From positions 124,001 through 188,000 of the forward strand of contig JACRDG010000032.1 of NCBI GenBank assembly GCA_016218715.1: a stretch of 64,000 bases of DNA. The letters are read 5' to 3'. This DNA is from Desulfomonile tiedjei (GTDB lineage: Bacteria; Desulfobacterota; Desulfomonilia; Desulfomonilales; Desulfomonilaceae). The translations under genes were made by a program, and so were the position numbers. Below, piece after piece: positions 16,997-26,016 of this stretch (positions within the stretch are counted from its first letter, which is position 1; every line of letters starts with the position of its first letter). A model generated the notes under the pieces. That model did not search any database and was not told the origin of the DNA. It saw only the letters and a program-made list of their open reading frames with translations.

Positions 16997-18177
16997 CTGC
17001 CGGGGCCGTTGCGTCTCGATGCCAGAGCCTGATCGTGAAATACCAGGAGAGCCAGAGCCCCCGGTCCCTGATTGAAGATGTAGTCATGCGGTCCGGTGAG
17101 CTGCAAGTAGCGATGTCGGATCCCAGCGCCCTGCAGGAGCTTTTGCATCTGCTGGACAGAAGACTGCATGACATCTCCGTCACTGGTGACGAGCTGAATG
17201 GATCGCGTCCTGATGGCATCCGTGTTTCGTTTGAGGAGTTCCCGATAGATGTCCAGATACGGCCCGAACGCTCCTTGCACCGAACCGATGCTCGAGAATA
17301 TCTCGGGATACTTGAACCCGTAGTACATGGAGCGGGCTCCTCCCATGGAAACCCCGTCTACGCCGATCTGGTCCCCCGCGACCCGATAACGCTTCTCCAG
17401 CTCCGGGATCAATTCCTTGATAATGAACGCTTCGTATTCGGGAAACTCCAGCTTTGATTGAGGGGAGAGAACGGGAGAGGAGGGGCAGGCGAGGATCACT
17501 CCTCGGTACGGATGCCGCTTCAGGCGACGGTTAAAATCTGTAAGCTGTTTATCCGTGACCAGCCCTCTGAAGTCGCGTGATTCGAGACGCCCTTGATGGA
17601 GGGCCTGCACTGCCTCATCTGTCCGGTAGTAGTGCATCCAGGCCAGCGCACCGAGCCGCGGGGTCTTCGCACATTCTCCCGCGCCGCCGAACGCGATCAC
17701 CAGAGGGTACGTCCTGTCCGGCTGTTCCCTGTAGTCCGCCGGAAGCATCACCACCACGATCGCATTAGCATAGTTGGCGGAAGGAATGGAGAGGTACTCG
17801 GCGGGGGTCTCGTATCCGGCGATCTTCACTGCCGTTGCCGTCGCTGGTTTCTTCACGCCAGGCCCGGCGGCCGACTCGCTCGGCGGTGGAGGGAGCAGCC
17901 GGAGTTTTTCGGGGTCTGCACCGGGAAGATCGGTCCTTGCTGCCCGCGGCCTTGCAGGCACGTGGCTGCCAACTGCCGCGCGGTCCTGTTGGCGCGAGAC
18001 CGGGGAGACCTGCCGGACCGAAGATGCGGGCGGGTCGTCCCTTCCGGTCCTGGAAACTTCCGAGGCTGACGACGGCCCGTCTCCAGTACTGAGACAACCC
18101 GCGACCAGATAGACGACAGATGCGAAAAGGCTACCCACCACGAGCCGCGCCACCCGGCCTCCAGTTGCGGATCTCAT
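16993..18177 (-). CDS. lipoprotein esterase of the putative-esterase (PF00756-like) family
   Basis: 394 residues. A lipoprotein signal peptide ends in LVAGC (Cys about residue 28), then comes a disordered Pro/Ser/Arg-rich linker to about residue 110, and an alpha/beta-hydrolase domain. The nucleophile elbow is G-V-S-M-G with the serine near residue 277. The catalytic histidine is probably in LTGPHDYIF near the C-terminus. It should be a membrane-anchored carboxylesterase; the substrate is unknown. The ATG at 18177 follows GGAGG by about six bases. It overlaps the serine hydrolase downstream and has a cysteine-bearing paralogue upstream. Confidence 0.83.
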   Translation of the reverse strand: MRSATGGRVARLVVGSLFASVVYLVAGCLSTGDGPSSASEVSRTGRDDPPASSVRQVSPVSRQQDRAAVGSHVPARPRAARTDLPGADPEKLRLLPPPPSESAAGPGVKKPATATAVKIAGYETPAEYLSIPSANYANAIVVVMLPADYREQPDRTYPLVIAFGGAGECAKTPRLGALAWMHYYRTDEAVQALHQGRLESRDFRGLVTDKQLTDFNRRLKRHPYRGVILACPSSPVLSPQSKLEFPEYEAFIIKELIPELEKRYRVAGDQIGVDGVSMGGARSMYYGFKYPEIFSSIGSVQGAFGPYLDIYRELLKRNTDAIRTRSIQLVTSDGDVMQSSVQQMQKLLQGAGIRHRYLQLTGPHDYIFNQGPGALALLVFHDQALASRRNGPGR

Positions 18178-18280
18178 GCGCTGCCTCCAGACATTCAACC
18201 TGTACGTCATCGTGAATCAGGCCCCGGTTCCGCAATCCGACAGCTCTCGCCGCGTTGCAAAGGAGGCTTCTGCCAGATGC

Positions 18281-19567
18281 CTACCACAGACCGGGAAACG
18301 GCCCCACCTTCAAGGGCTGCTCCTGAGCGCTGCCGGTTTCCCGAACGGTTTTCCTGGTGTCATCCGTTGCACTGCCTGAGGCGGCCGGCTCTCGAGGAAT
18401 GTCCCGGTTTATGCCAAGGGCTTGCATGTTTCTCTTGAATTGCCTGGAGAACCAGTAGAGCGCCTGATGTCCATTCGGGTAGCGGTATGCGCAATAGCCG
18501 TGACCACAGCTCTGGAACACATTGACTTCAACGGGAAATCCGGCGGCTTTCATCTCCTGCACCAACTGGTATAGCCTGCCGCCGTTGCTGTACGTGTTGC
18601 AGCCGTCCTTCACGTTCGTGTTGATGTTGTACGCTATGTTGCCCGCCTTGCGAATACGGGAGACATTGCTTCCCCACACTTGGGGGACCATGGGATAGCT
18701 CCCCAGGTCGGTCTGCTGTCCACCGCAGTAGCCGAAAACGTCCGGTCTGCGAGCGGAAATCATGATTGCCTGTGCGGCCCCGGCGCACGCGCCGTCAATC
18801 CCCCTGAACCGCCGATCCGGTAGGGTCCGGTAATGGGTGTCGATGAACGGGATCACCTCATCAATCAAGTACTTCTCGTACTGACCCGTGTTGCCGCCGC
18901 CCGGGTTCCAGAGCGACACCACGATCATTTCGTCGAATGGGTCCTGCTGGAGCCAAGCGTTAAACGCGCGTAGCTCCTGGTCAGTGATGTTATCCTGAAA
19001 GCTTGCTTCCGTGAGTCGCCCGGACTTCAAGTTGTCCAAGGTCAATGGGATCTTGCACCACACCGACCAGTACGTCGCTCCACCCAGCTCGGGTCCGTTG
19101 TCCCAGCCGGATTTCCCGCCGAGCATGTACACCACGCCGTAGCGTCGGTTCACGTTCTGTTCGTAGTCGTCGGGGAGGATCACATGAACCGGGAATGGCC
19201 CCGGCACGTCCTTGCCCCCCTTGGCGCGCGCACTGCGGTACGCGTCCGAGTGAACCCGCACCACATCGATATAGTGCTGCGTGCGAAGAAACTTCGTCCG
19301 AGCCTCAATCTGAGACCAGGGCTCCTCGACAGGCTTCGCGAACGCGGGTAAGGCGGAAATGCCGAGCGACAGCAGCAGCGCGACGACCATCCAGAACGCC
19401 GGCAACATCCGGTCTGCGAGTCCGGCACAGTGATCGTACCAGCGACCTCGTCGAGGCGTCTCTTTCGAACCGAGGCAACCGCACGGTCTCCCCATTGTCC
19501 CACGCACACGATAGAAGTTGTTACTACGGCCGGTCAGCAGGCCATAGTCGGGTAGTGGGCTCATCAT
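18281..19567 (-). CDS. exported esterase-like protein with cysteine in place of the nucleophile serine
   Basis: 428 residues, paralogous to the esterase at 16993-18177: both share the (I/V)TD-x-(E/Q)L-x-(A/D)FN segment and the helix before the elbow. Where the neighbour has DGVSMGGA, this one reads DGACAGAA, placing Cys261 at the nucleophile position. Histidines remain in GHGYCAY and NGHQALYW. The N-terminus is long, with a hydrophobic signal-like segment at about residues 54-76 ending in ALPAFA. The ATG at 19567 is well supported by AGGAGA five bases upstream. Activity may be thiol-based, altered or lost. Confidence 0.78.
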   Translation of the reverse strand: MMSPLPDYGLLTGRSNNFYRVRGTMGRPCGCLGSKETPRRGRWYDHCAGLADRMLPAFWMVVALLLSLGISALPAFAKPVEEPWSQIEARTKFLRTQHYIDVVRVHSDAYRSARAKGGKDVPGPFPVHVILPDDYEQNVNRRYGVVYMLGGKSGWDNGPELGGATYWSVWCKIPLTLDNLKSGRLTEASFQDNITDQELRAFNAWLQQDPFDEMIVVSLWNPGGGNTGQYEKYLIDEVIPFIDTHYRTLPDRRFRGIDGACAGAAQAIMISARRPDVFGYCGGQQTDLGSYPMVPQVWGSNVSRIRKAGNIAYNINTNVKDGCNTYSNGGRLYQLVQEMKAAGFPVEVNVFQSCGHGYCAYRYPNGHQALYWFSRQFKRNMQALGINRDIPREPAASGSATDDTRKTVRETGSAQEQPLKVGPFPGLW

Positions 19568-19661
19568 AATTGTCTCCTGGCACCTGATCGCACATGGTTG
19601 AAACAGCCGTATTCGGGTCTCAAGGGATAGGGGCGTATAAAGAGTAGATTCCGCCAGCCCA

Positions 19662-21614
19662 TCACTGCACCGTTATGAGGCGGACGTGGACCGGGAAGCC
19701 TTGCTGATCCACCTTATCTGAAGTTGCGGGATCCATCAAGACGACGCTGCTCTTCACATTTACCCCTCTCAGGGTGGACCGTACGTAGATCGGATAGGTC
19801 CCGGGCTTGCCTGCCTGTATGGTCACCGTGATGTCGTTCTTGACCCCCTCGCCCCACAGTTCAATCCACCGCTCGGCCATGGGGACTTTCGTACGCACCC
19901 TGTCGGTTGTGACGGAAAGGACCGTGCTGCCGGGAGCGAAAACCTTACCCGGATTGGCCGCCTTGATCCTGAGTCCCGGGTCAGGACAGGAAACGGTAAT
20001 ACCGCCGTAATCGGATTCCGCACCCTGGTTCTCCGCCTCGACCTTTACGGCAAAGGTGCTCCCGGCTTTTACGGTCGTCGGGACTGCGATTGCGGTGATC
20101 TTCGGCGCAGCTTCGCGCGGAAGTCCTATCTCAAAGGCGTCAGCGACCCACCGCTGGCCGTCAATCCGTGCGTCCGCAACGTACTTCCCGGAAGTGAGCG
20201 ACCGAGGGCGCTTGGGGCCGAAATCTCTCGGGTACAGAACGGCCGTGTCCCGGCCGTCCGGCTGAAGGCGCCCCTGAAAATGCGATTCTCCCTCGGGGCC
20301 CTTCATCAGAAGCTCGAGGTCTCTCGGTTGGTCGCCGAAATTGCGGAACCAGAACTTGACCTGCTCTCTTGAGTCATCGGCGAAACGCGGGACCTGTGTG
20401 TTCAGCTCTGGCCTGGCCGCGAAGACCTTCCCCCAGAGGTGGGTAATCACGAGCGATGGAGCTGCTGCCTGCTGTGGAGCCTTCGGTGAGACGGGTGAGA
20501 CCGGCCCGGACTGCTCCCCGCCCTGTAAAGCGCCTCCGCTCCCTGGTACGGGACCTGCCGCAGCAGTGTCGGCAGCCGGCTGGCCCGGCGCAGAAAGGGG
20601 CTGGGCTGACCCGCGAGAAGCCCCTGTGGTGGTGGCGGGATCGGGTTCGCCGGCGGTTTCGGTGGCAGGTTCGAGCTGCGGGAGCTTCGCCTCGATGACG
20701 ATCATCTGCTTCGGTTCGTCCCGGCCCCCGCTGAATTGAGACATGAACCGCCTGAGCCCCTGCCTAGAGTTCATATCGATGCGGTGGACGTTGCTGCGAT
20801 GGGTCGCATGATAGAGCCAAACAGAGCCCTTCGGATCGGGGATCATAAGGACCACGTGGTAGTGTAAGACCTTATAGCCGGGTCGCCTGGAGTCTTTGCT
20901 GATACTCCCGAGATACACGTACCCCGGCCGCATCTGGCCGAGGACATTTTGCCAGGCCGCCTGATCGAGAAGGCTGAAGCCGCGAAGACTCAGGCCGTCA
21001 ATCTGATCAGGGTCATAGTCCCGCCGGTCCGGCAGCACGACGCGTCGCGGTACCGTTTCCGTAAGGTTGCGAATGAGATCCCACCCGAAGTCCCAGTCGC
21101 GGCCGAGCGACGAACCGGGCCCGCTGTCCCCTCGACGATCCCGAGACACCTCCTGCAACGACCAATTCTTGTCGAACAGAAAACGCGAGACCGACACTAC
21201 CAGGCCGCTGCAGTTGAGCCCGGGAGTCTCGAAGAGCACCTCCGGGTGTGCGAAGGTGGTGAAGCGACCCTCCGCGTCGAGAGTCCCATCATCCCGATAC
21301 GCGATCCCCAGGTGGGTGTCGGCAATCCCAACAGGGTCGGTCTTCTCGGCGATTTTGCGCTGCCACAGGTACTCGGGGGCGTAGACCCTATCCGCCATCA
21401 CCGGTGAGGCGGAAAAGAGGCAAGGGCAGGTCAGGGCAGCAAGGAAACCCGCTCCGAGCAGGATTCGGGGGAGCTGCCACAGGTGCCGTGCGCGTCCGAG
21501 CCAGGCTGCAAAAATCGATTCAATTAGCCGAGGCGGTAAGTCTCCCCTGCGAAAGGCGGAAGCCAAGCGTCGAGAAATCTTCCCGAATATGATGTCGTTT
21601 CCTGTAATTTTCAC
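19662..21614 (-). CDS. exported NlpC/P60-like cysteine hydrolase with CARDB-type tail
   Basis: About 650 residues. A hydrophobic export segment lies near residues 50-72, then a papain-like/NlpC-P60-like domain with the nucleophile motif LNCSGLV (Cys about 135) and a histidine in HYHVVLMI around residue 262. A Pro/Ala/Gly-rich linker spans about 335-385. The C-terminal half holds beta-sandwich repeats, one of them CARDB-like (PTTVKAGSTFAVKVEAENQG). A role in cell-wall or surface polymer cleavage is inferred. The GTG at 21614 is favoured because GGAGG lies four bases upstream; a TTG at 21617 is too close to it. Confidence 0.65.
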   Translation of the reverse strand: MKITGNDIIFGKISRRLASAFRRGDLPPRLIESIFAAWLGRARHLWQLPRILLGAGFLAALTCPCLFSASPVMADRVYAPEYLWQRKIAEKTDPVGIADTHLGIAYRDDGTLDAEGRFTTFAHPEVLFETPGLNCSGLVVSVSRFLFDKNWSLQEVSRDRRGDSGPGSSLGRDWDFGWDLIRNLTETVPRRVVLPDRRDYDPDQIDGLSLRGFSLLDQAAWQNVLGQMRPGYVYLGSISKDSRRPGYKVLHYHVVLMIPDPKGSVWLYHATHRSNVHRIDMNSRQGLRRFMSQFSGGRDEPKQMIVIEAKLPQLEPATETAGEPDPATTTGASRGSAQPLSAPGQPAADTAAAGPVPGSGGALQGGEQSGPVSPVSPKAPQQAAAPSLVITHLWGKVFAARPELNTQVPRFADDSREQVKFWFRNFGDQPRDLELLMKGPEGESHFQGRLQPDGRDTAVLYPRDFGPKRPRSLTSGKYVADARIDGQRWVADAFEIGLPREAAPKITAIAVPTTVKAGSTFAVKVEAENQGAESDYGGITVSCPDPGLRIKAANPGKVFAPGSTVLSVTTDRVRTKVPMAERWIELWGEGVKNDITVTIQAGKPGTYPIYVRSTLRGVNVKSSVVLMDPATSDKVDQQGFPVHVRLITVQ

Positions 21615-21645
21615 CAAGCCTCCGGACTATGGGCTTTTTTTGGCT

Positions 21646-21674
21646 ATATTACCAACTCCGGCGCGTCATTGCAA
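21646..21674 (-). promoter_or_regulatory. possible promoter of the NlpC/P60-like gene
   Basis: On the minus strand TTGCAA (21669-21674) is 17 bases from TAATAT (21646-21651), about 30 bases before the start at 21614. The rest of the gap up to 22014 holds no gene that I can support. Confidence 0.45.
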
Positions 21675-22014
21675 GCAATGGCGTCACCGAGTTTGGGCCG
21701 GAAAGCAAGATCGAGGACCACGCGACCCGGCGCGCAACAGTGGTGACACGGCAATTGCGTAAAACGATAACCTGTTGCGTGGTCGAGCGCCAGATCATCT
21801 CCTGTCCCGCGGGGCGAGGAGAACGCCAACTCCTGGACCTACCCTGAACGCGTGCGTACCCGTGGGATCGAGGACTTGGTCGCGGGAGCGCGCCTGAGCG
21901 GACACGGGGGAGGGGCCATGGTCATCGACGCGACAGGATCGAGGGGGAGCATGGACATGGGCCGTCGGGGGGGCTGTGACGCGAGCGCGCATACAAACCA
22001 AGCTGCTGGATTCG

Positions 22015-22047
22015 AAAACAGAAAAGGCCGGGAACATCCCGGCCTTT
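22015..22047 (-). terminator. rho-independent terminator
   Basis: On the minus strand AAAGGCCGGG pairs with CCCGGCCTTT around a five-base loop (22023-22047) and is followed by TTCTGTTTTC. It lies 26 bases after the stop of the small secreted protein gene at 22073. Confidence 0.85.
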
Positions 22048-22072
22048 ATCTATCGATTCTAGGTCCTCTGCG

Positions 22073-22468
22073 TTACCAGCCTCTGGGCGGGATGTACGCG
22101 TTAACCGGGGTGCAGGGCACTGCTGCGAGCACATATGCGGGCTCGCCAAGGCGGACCTGGCAGCACTCTGATCCAGGGCATCCACCGGTGAAGAGCGGGG
22201 ACAGTGCCAGACCGACGGCCCGGAAGGGGACGCTCAGTGCGGCATGAATGACTCCCGGAATCAAGGGCGGCTCGCAGGACGGGGCAACAGGGCCCCTCAA
22301 CGTGCTACCACAACCACCACCGGGTAGGCAGGGGCTGACGCCTGCTTGATACACCGTGTTGGGAATACCCGGAACGGGCCACTTGCTTACGGTGTAACCC
22401 CAGGAGATCCCACAGCTAATTGCCAGCATCGCAAGGATTCCAAGAATTACAGCGGTTTTCTTGACCAT
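22073..22468 (-). CDS. secreted Cys/Pro-rich small protein, paralogue A
   Basis: 131 residues; no family recognised. A signal peptide (MVKKTAVILGILAMLAI) ends near residue 24. The mature part is rich in Pro and Gly and has about nine cysteines, including GGGCGS, PSCEPP and GSECCQ. The segment GVIHAALSVPFRAV matches the GAVHGVMNL region of the neighbour at 22748-23248, and the two signal peptides start nearly identically, so they are diverged duplicates. The ribosome site is AGGAGG. A clear terminator follows. The function may be an envelope or surface component, but that is only a guess. Confidence 0.75.
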   Translation of the reverse strand: MVKKTAVILGILAMLAISCGISWGYTVSKWPVPGIPNTVYQAGVSPCLPGGGCGSTLRGPVAPSCEPPLIPGVIHAALSVPFRAVGLALSPLFTGGCPGSECCQVRLGEPAYVLAAVPCTPVNAYIPPRGW

Positions 22469-22747
22469 ACCCTCATCCTCCTTTCATCTCATCCAAAGAG
22501 CTTCCAGCTTTGATAGCGGAACTTACTTTATAATCTATAATCTTCTGGGACTACTGATGTCTATCTCAAAAACAGCCGGTTGTCAAGCACTTTCTCGTGG
22601 CCACAGGAGGGTCTGGATCAAGGGTCACACCCTAGCCGAACCGTGTGCTCACCGGGAACCGAAGCGAAAGGACCGGATCGTATCTGTGTCGGTCCGGCCT
22701 CTTTCGCAGTTATACGTTCAACCAACTCCTCCGGCCGCGACGCTCTG
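22469..22747 (-). promoter_or_regulatory. leader and possible promoter region of paralogue A
   Basis: TTGACA on the minus strand (22581-22586) is followed 17 bases later by a weak TAGACA, and an AT-rich stretch (22520-22550) lies nearer to the gene. A TTGACA also occurs upstream of paralogue B. No other gene is visible. Confidence 0.35.
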
Positions 22748-23248
22748 TTACCAGAAGCAACCGAACATAACCGGCGGCGGGCTGACCAAGTTCATGACCC
22801 CATGAACGGCACCCGGGATGGGGCCGTAGAAGGGACCAGCAGGACCCTCGGGACCGCCGATTCCGGGGCAGCAACCGTACACACCGTCGAAACCGCCGAA
22901 GAGCATGTCAAACGGGGTTGCAACGGAGGTCAGCAGGAACAGCAGCGAGCCAAGAAGCTGGCACGGTCTTTCCACGGCGCCACAGCCACCCATGGGCATG
23001 CCGGGAGGGGGACACGGGCCTTCGATTTTGGCGGACCATGTCTTGACTATCGTCCGGGAGCCCGGATACTCGGGGCACGGAACGGGAACGAACATCGGCA
23101 AGCAGCCAGCGCCAGTATCGGGGAACGGATTCACCCAGCTTTGGGGAGGCGGTGGGGCACCAAGTGAGATACCTGTAGCGCTGCACACCCCTGCTCCCAG
23201 CGCGAGCATTGCGAGAATACTGAGAACGACCGTAGTTCTCTTGACCAT
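22748..23248 (-). CDS. secreted Cys/Pro/Gly-rich small protein, paralogue B
   Basis: 166 residues, unknown family. The signal peptide (MVKRTTVVLSILAMLALG) is nearly the same as in paralogue A. The mature protein contains about ten cysteines (GAGCLPMF, GPCPPPG, GGCGAVERPC, YGCCPGIGG), a hydrophobic stretch LLGSLLFLLTSV, and ends VMFGCFW. Orientation, ribosome site (AGGAGG) and spacing match paralogue A, which points to tandem duplication followed by strong divergence. Disulphide or metal binding outside the cytoplasm is plausible. Confidence 0.75.
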   Translation of the reverse strand: MVKRTTVVLSILAMLALGAGVCSATGISLGAPPPPQSWVNPFPDTGAGCLPMFVPVPCPEYPGSRTIVKTWSAKIEGPCPPPGMPMGGCGAVERPCQLLGSLLFLLTSVATPFDMLFGGFDGVYGCCPGIGGPEGPAGPFYGPIPGAVHGVMNLVSPPPVMFGCFW

Positions 23249-23697
23249 ACCCTAATCCTCCTTTCATCAATCCCTTTTCCAAGGAAACTTAAAGCCAGAT
23301 TTGGATTGCCTCCAAAAGAACAATATTCTGGACGTGTTTAGGACTTTATTACAGAAATAAACCCCAATGTCAACCCCTTTTTTTTCCCCATGGCACCGGT
23401 GCCGGGGGAATAGAAGGCGCTGCGTTTAGTGGGCCTAAAGTAACGGTCCCCCCAACTGCTTGTCAAGGGAAAAATCGCGGCAGCGGTACCGAACCGGCGC
23501 GGGGCAGCGGTCCCCCCCGGACGGAACACGCTAACCTGTGTTTCGGGACCTGAGACGGGAGGAGGATCCGGGATCGGTCGTCCTTTCCGCAGAAGCGGGC
23601 GTGCGCGCTCGTCTCCAGGACCACGGGGTACCGCGAGGGCGTTGACTCAGCCGCGGATGAGCGGTACAAAGGAAGGGGATTCCATTAAGTCGGCCCC
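23249..23697. other. divergent intergenic region
   Basis: This 449-base gap separates paralogue B from the MoxR gene. On the minus strand TTGACA occurs at 23368-23373, 16 bases from TAATAA (23346-23351), about 100 bases before paralogue B, and again at 23461-23466. A palindrome GGCACCGGTGCC lies near 23393-23404. No gene is supported here. Confidence 0.5.
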
Positions 23698-24642
23698 ATG
23701 GATCTGGAGAAGGATTCAGAAGGACTCTCCCGTATGCTCAGTAAATTCATCAGATCAAAGTGGTTCAGAAAAGAGGAGGAACGACCGTTCATGGCGAATC
23801 ATGCGAGCAACCCCGTTTTCAGCGGCGCGTCCACATACGTCCTTGACGAAGAATTGGCAAAAATCGTCAATATATCAATGGCCCTTGAATTGCCCTTGCT
23901 TCTCAAGGGTGAACCGGGCACCGGAAAGACCATGCTGGCTCACGCGATCGCCGAGAGCCTGACGATGCCCCTCATCGTGCTCAACGTCAAGTCGAGCATG
24001 AAACTGGTGGAGAGCCTCTACCAGTACGACACGCTCACGCGGCTCAATGACAGCAGGTTCGGCGACTCCTCCAGGAACGTGAGCAATATCGAGGATTACA
24101 TCCGGATGGGAAAGATCGGCCAGGCCTTCGTTGCAGAGGCGAAGGTCGTGCTGCTCATCGATGAAATCGACAAAGCCGATACCGATTTTCAGGACGACAT
24201 GCTCGACGTGCTCGATCAGATGCAGTTCGACATTCAGGAAATCGACAAGACGGTTACGGCCGCGCATCGGCCCGTCATCATCATTACGTCCAATGCCAAG
24301 AAAGACCTCTCCGATCCGTTTCTGGGCAGATGCAACTTTCATCATATCGCGTTCCCCGAGCCGGACATGATGCGGGACATCGTCAGGGTCCACTTCCCCG
24401 ATCTCGACAAGGAACTGCTCGAACTGTGCGTCAAGACATTCTATCGCTTGCGGGAATTCCAGGGGATGGAGAAGAAACCTGCCACCCGGGAACTGATCAA
24501 CTGGATCAGGGCACTGATGCGGGATGCCGATTTCAGGCCCAAGGACCTCGTAGCGGGGAAGATCCCGTTCTTGGGGGTGTTGTTCAAGAAGAGTTCCGAT
24601 TACCAGCAGGCGGTCGTGCAGGGCCGTCGTTTCCGTATGTGA
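23698..24642 (+). CDS. MoxR-family AAA ATPase
   Basis: Up to 314 residues. Walker A GEPGTGKT is at residues 71-78 and Walker B VVLLIDEIDK near 150-159; sensor residues lie in IITSNAKKDL, and an arginine finger is probable in FLGRCNFH. MoxR ATPases act as chaperones that mature or activate enzyme complexes together with a VWA-domain protein, and the next gene is exactly that. The ATG at 23698 gives the longest product. The ATG at 23791 (MANHASNPVFSG), with GAGGAGG 11 bases upstream, resembles the usual family start and may be the true one. Confidence 0.9.
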   Translation: MDLEKDSEGLSRMLSKFIRSKWFRKEEERPFMANHASNPVFSGASTYVLDEELAKIVNISMALELPLLLKGEPGTGKTMLAHAIAESLTMPLIVLNVKSSMKLVESLYQYDTLTRLNDSRFGDSSRNVSNIEDYIRMGKIGQAFVAEAKVVLLIDEIDKADTDFQDDMLDVLDQMQFDIQEIDKTVTAAHRPVIIITSNAKKDLSDPFLGRCNFHHIAFPEPDMMRDIVRVHFPDLDKELLELCVKTFYRLREFQGMEKKPATRELINWIRALMRDADFRPKDLVAGKIPFLGVLFKKSSDYQQAVVQGRRFRM

Positions 24643-24662
24643 CGGAAGGCACGGACGCGGAC

Positions 24663-25856
24663 ATGTTTGTAGATTTCTTCTATATTCTTAGGGAATCAGG
24701 AGTACCGGTATCGCCGACATCGTACCTGCGCCTGCTCAAGGCATTGCAGATGGATCTGGTTCAGGGGCTCGACGATTTTTACACCGCGGCGCGGGGCATT
24801 CTGGTCAAGAGCGAACGGTATTTTGACATTTACGACCGGGTGTTTGCGCACTTCTTCCAGGGCGCGGAACTCCCGGATTTCACCGGAATCGATCTCGACG
24901 CAGCGGCCCGGGAACTCCTTCAGGAATGGCTCAAGGATCCAGAGGCGCTTGCTGAGGCGCTCGGGTTGAGTAAAGAAGAGATCAAGAGCATGTCCCCGGA
25001 AGACCTGATCAAGTATTTCCTGGACCGGCTCAAGGAGCAGACGGGGCAACACCACGGCGGAAGCCGCTGGATCGGCACAAGAGGGACTTCCCCGGTCGGC
25101 CATTCGGGACACCATCCGGGTGGCATGAGAGTCGGGGGGAGGTCCATGAACAAGTCTGCCGTGAAGGTAGCCATGGAAAGGCGCTATCGCGATTATTCCC
25201 TCGACGGACCGTTGACGGAGTCCCAGATTAGCGAGGCGCTGAAACGCCTGCGGAGAATGGTGCCGGTAGGACCCAAGGACCGGGTGAACGTCGAGGAAAC
25301 CATCTATGCCACGACCCGGAATGCCGGGGAAATCGAGATCATCTTCGATCGCAGCATGCGGGACAGACTCAAGGTGGTCTTGCTCATCGACAATGGCGGA
25401 TGGTCGATGGATCCATACGTGGACCTGGTCCAAACCCTGTTTTCCTATTCCCGGTCTCAATTCAAGGACCTCAAGACCTTTTACTTTCACAACACGATTT
25501 ACGATTTCGTTTGGGAAGACCCCCCCAGGAGGTTCAAACCGCAGCGCGTAGGTGACTTCGGCGCGTGGGATCCGGAAACGAGGATCATCATCGTGGGGGA
25601 CGCCAGCATGGCACCGTACGAGCTGATGGCCACCGATGGCTCGATACATATCGAAGAACGGAGCGGGCTCCCCAGCATCGATCGCCTGAACTTTCTCGCC
25701 AAGTTTTTCCGGCACGCAGTGTGGCTCAATCCCACCCCACTGCGACTGTGGCCCATGACACGGACCATTGGCGTGGTCAACCAGATCTTTCCCATGTTCG
25801 AACTTACCCTGGACGGCCTGGAGCGTGCAGTCATCCACCTGATGCGGCGAAACTGA
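24663..25856 (+). CDS. VWA-domain protein, CoxE-like partner of MoxR
   Basis: 397 residues. The N-terminal half is helical and starts MFVDFFYILRESGVPVS, typical of the CoxE-like/COG3825 group. A His/Gly-rich linker covers about 125-160. The C-terminal VWA domain begins VVLLIDNGGWSMDPY at residue 239. The canonical MIDAS D-x-S-x-S is altered to D-N-G-G-W-S, keeping Asp243 and Ser248, so metal binding may be changed. The gene starts 20 bases after the MoxR stop and is almost certainly co-transcribed. The target complex is not identifiable from the neighbourhood. Confidence 0.88.
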   Translation: MFVDFFYILRESGVPVSPTSYLRLLKALQMDLVQGLDDFYTAARGILVKSERYFDIYDRVFAHFFQGAELPDFTGIDLDAAARELLQEWLKDPEALAEALGLSKEEIKSMSPEDLIKYFLDRLKEQTGQHHGGSRWIGTRGTSPVGHSGHHPGGMRVGGRSMNKSAVKVAMERRYRDYSLDGPLTESQISEALKRLRRMVPVGPKDRVNVEETIYATTRNAGEIEIIFDRSMRDRLKVVLLIDNGGWSMDPYVDLVQTLFSYSRSQFKDLKTFYFHNTIYDFVWEDPPRRFKPQRVGDFGAWDPETRIIIVGDASMAPYELMATDGSIHIEERSGLPSIDRLNFLAKFFRHAVWLNPTPLRLWPMTRTIGVVNQIFPMFELTLDGLERAVIHLMRRN

Positions 25857-26016
25857 ACGAACTTCCACCGCATTCCTGCCGTCCCGTATGCATGCAGGCA
25901 GGGAGGCGCGGCCCTTGATCTTGCGTCACCTTTGGTATAGTTAGGCCAACACTGCCTGCAGGAACGGGAAACCTGGTTTCCCGGGCATTCCGAGGCGCGC
26001 TCAGAAGGTCGAGCAG

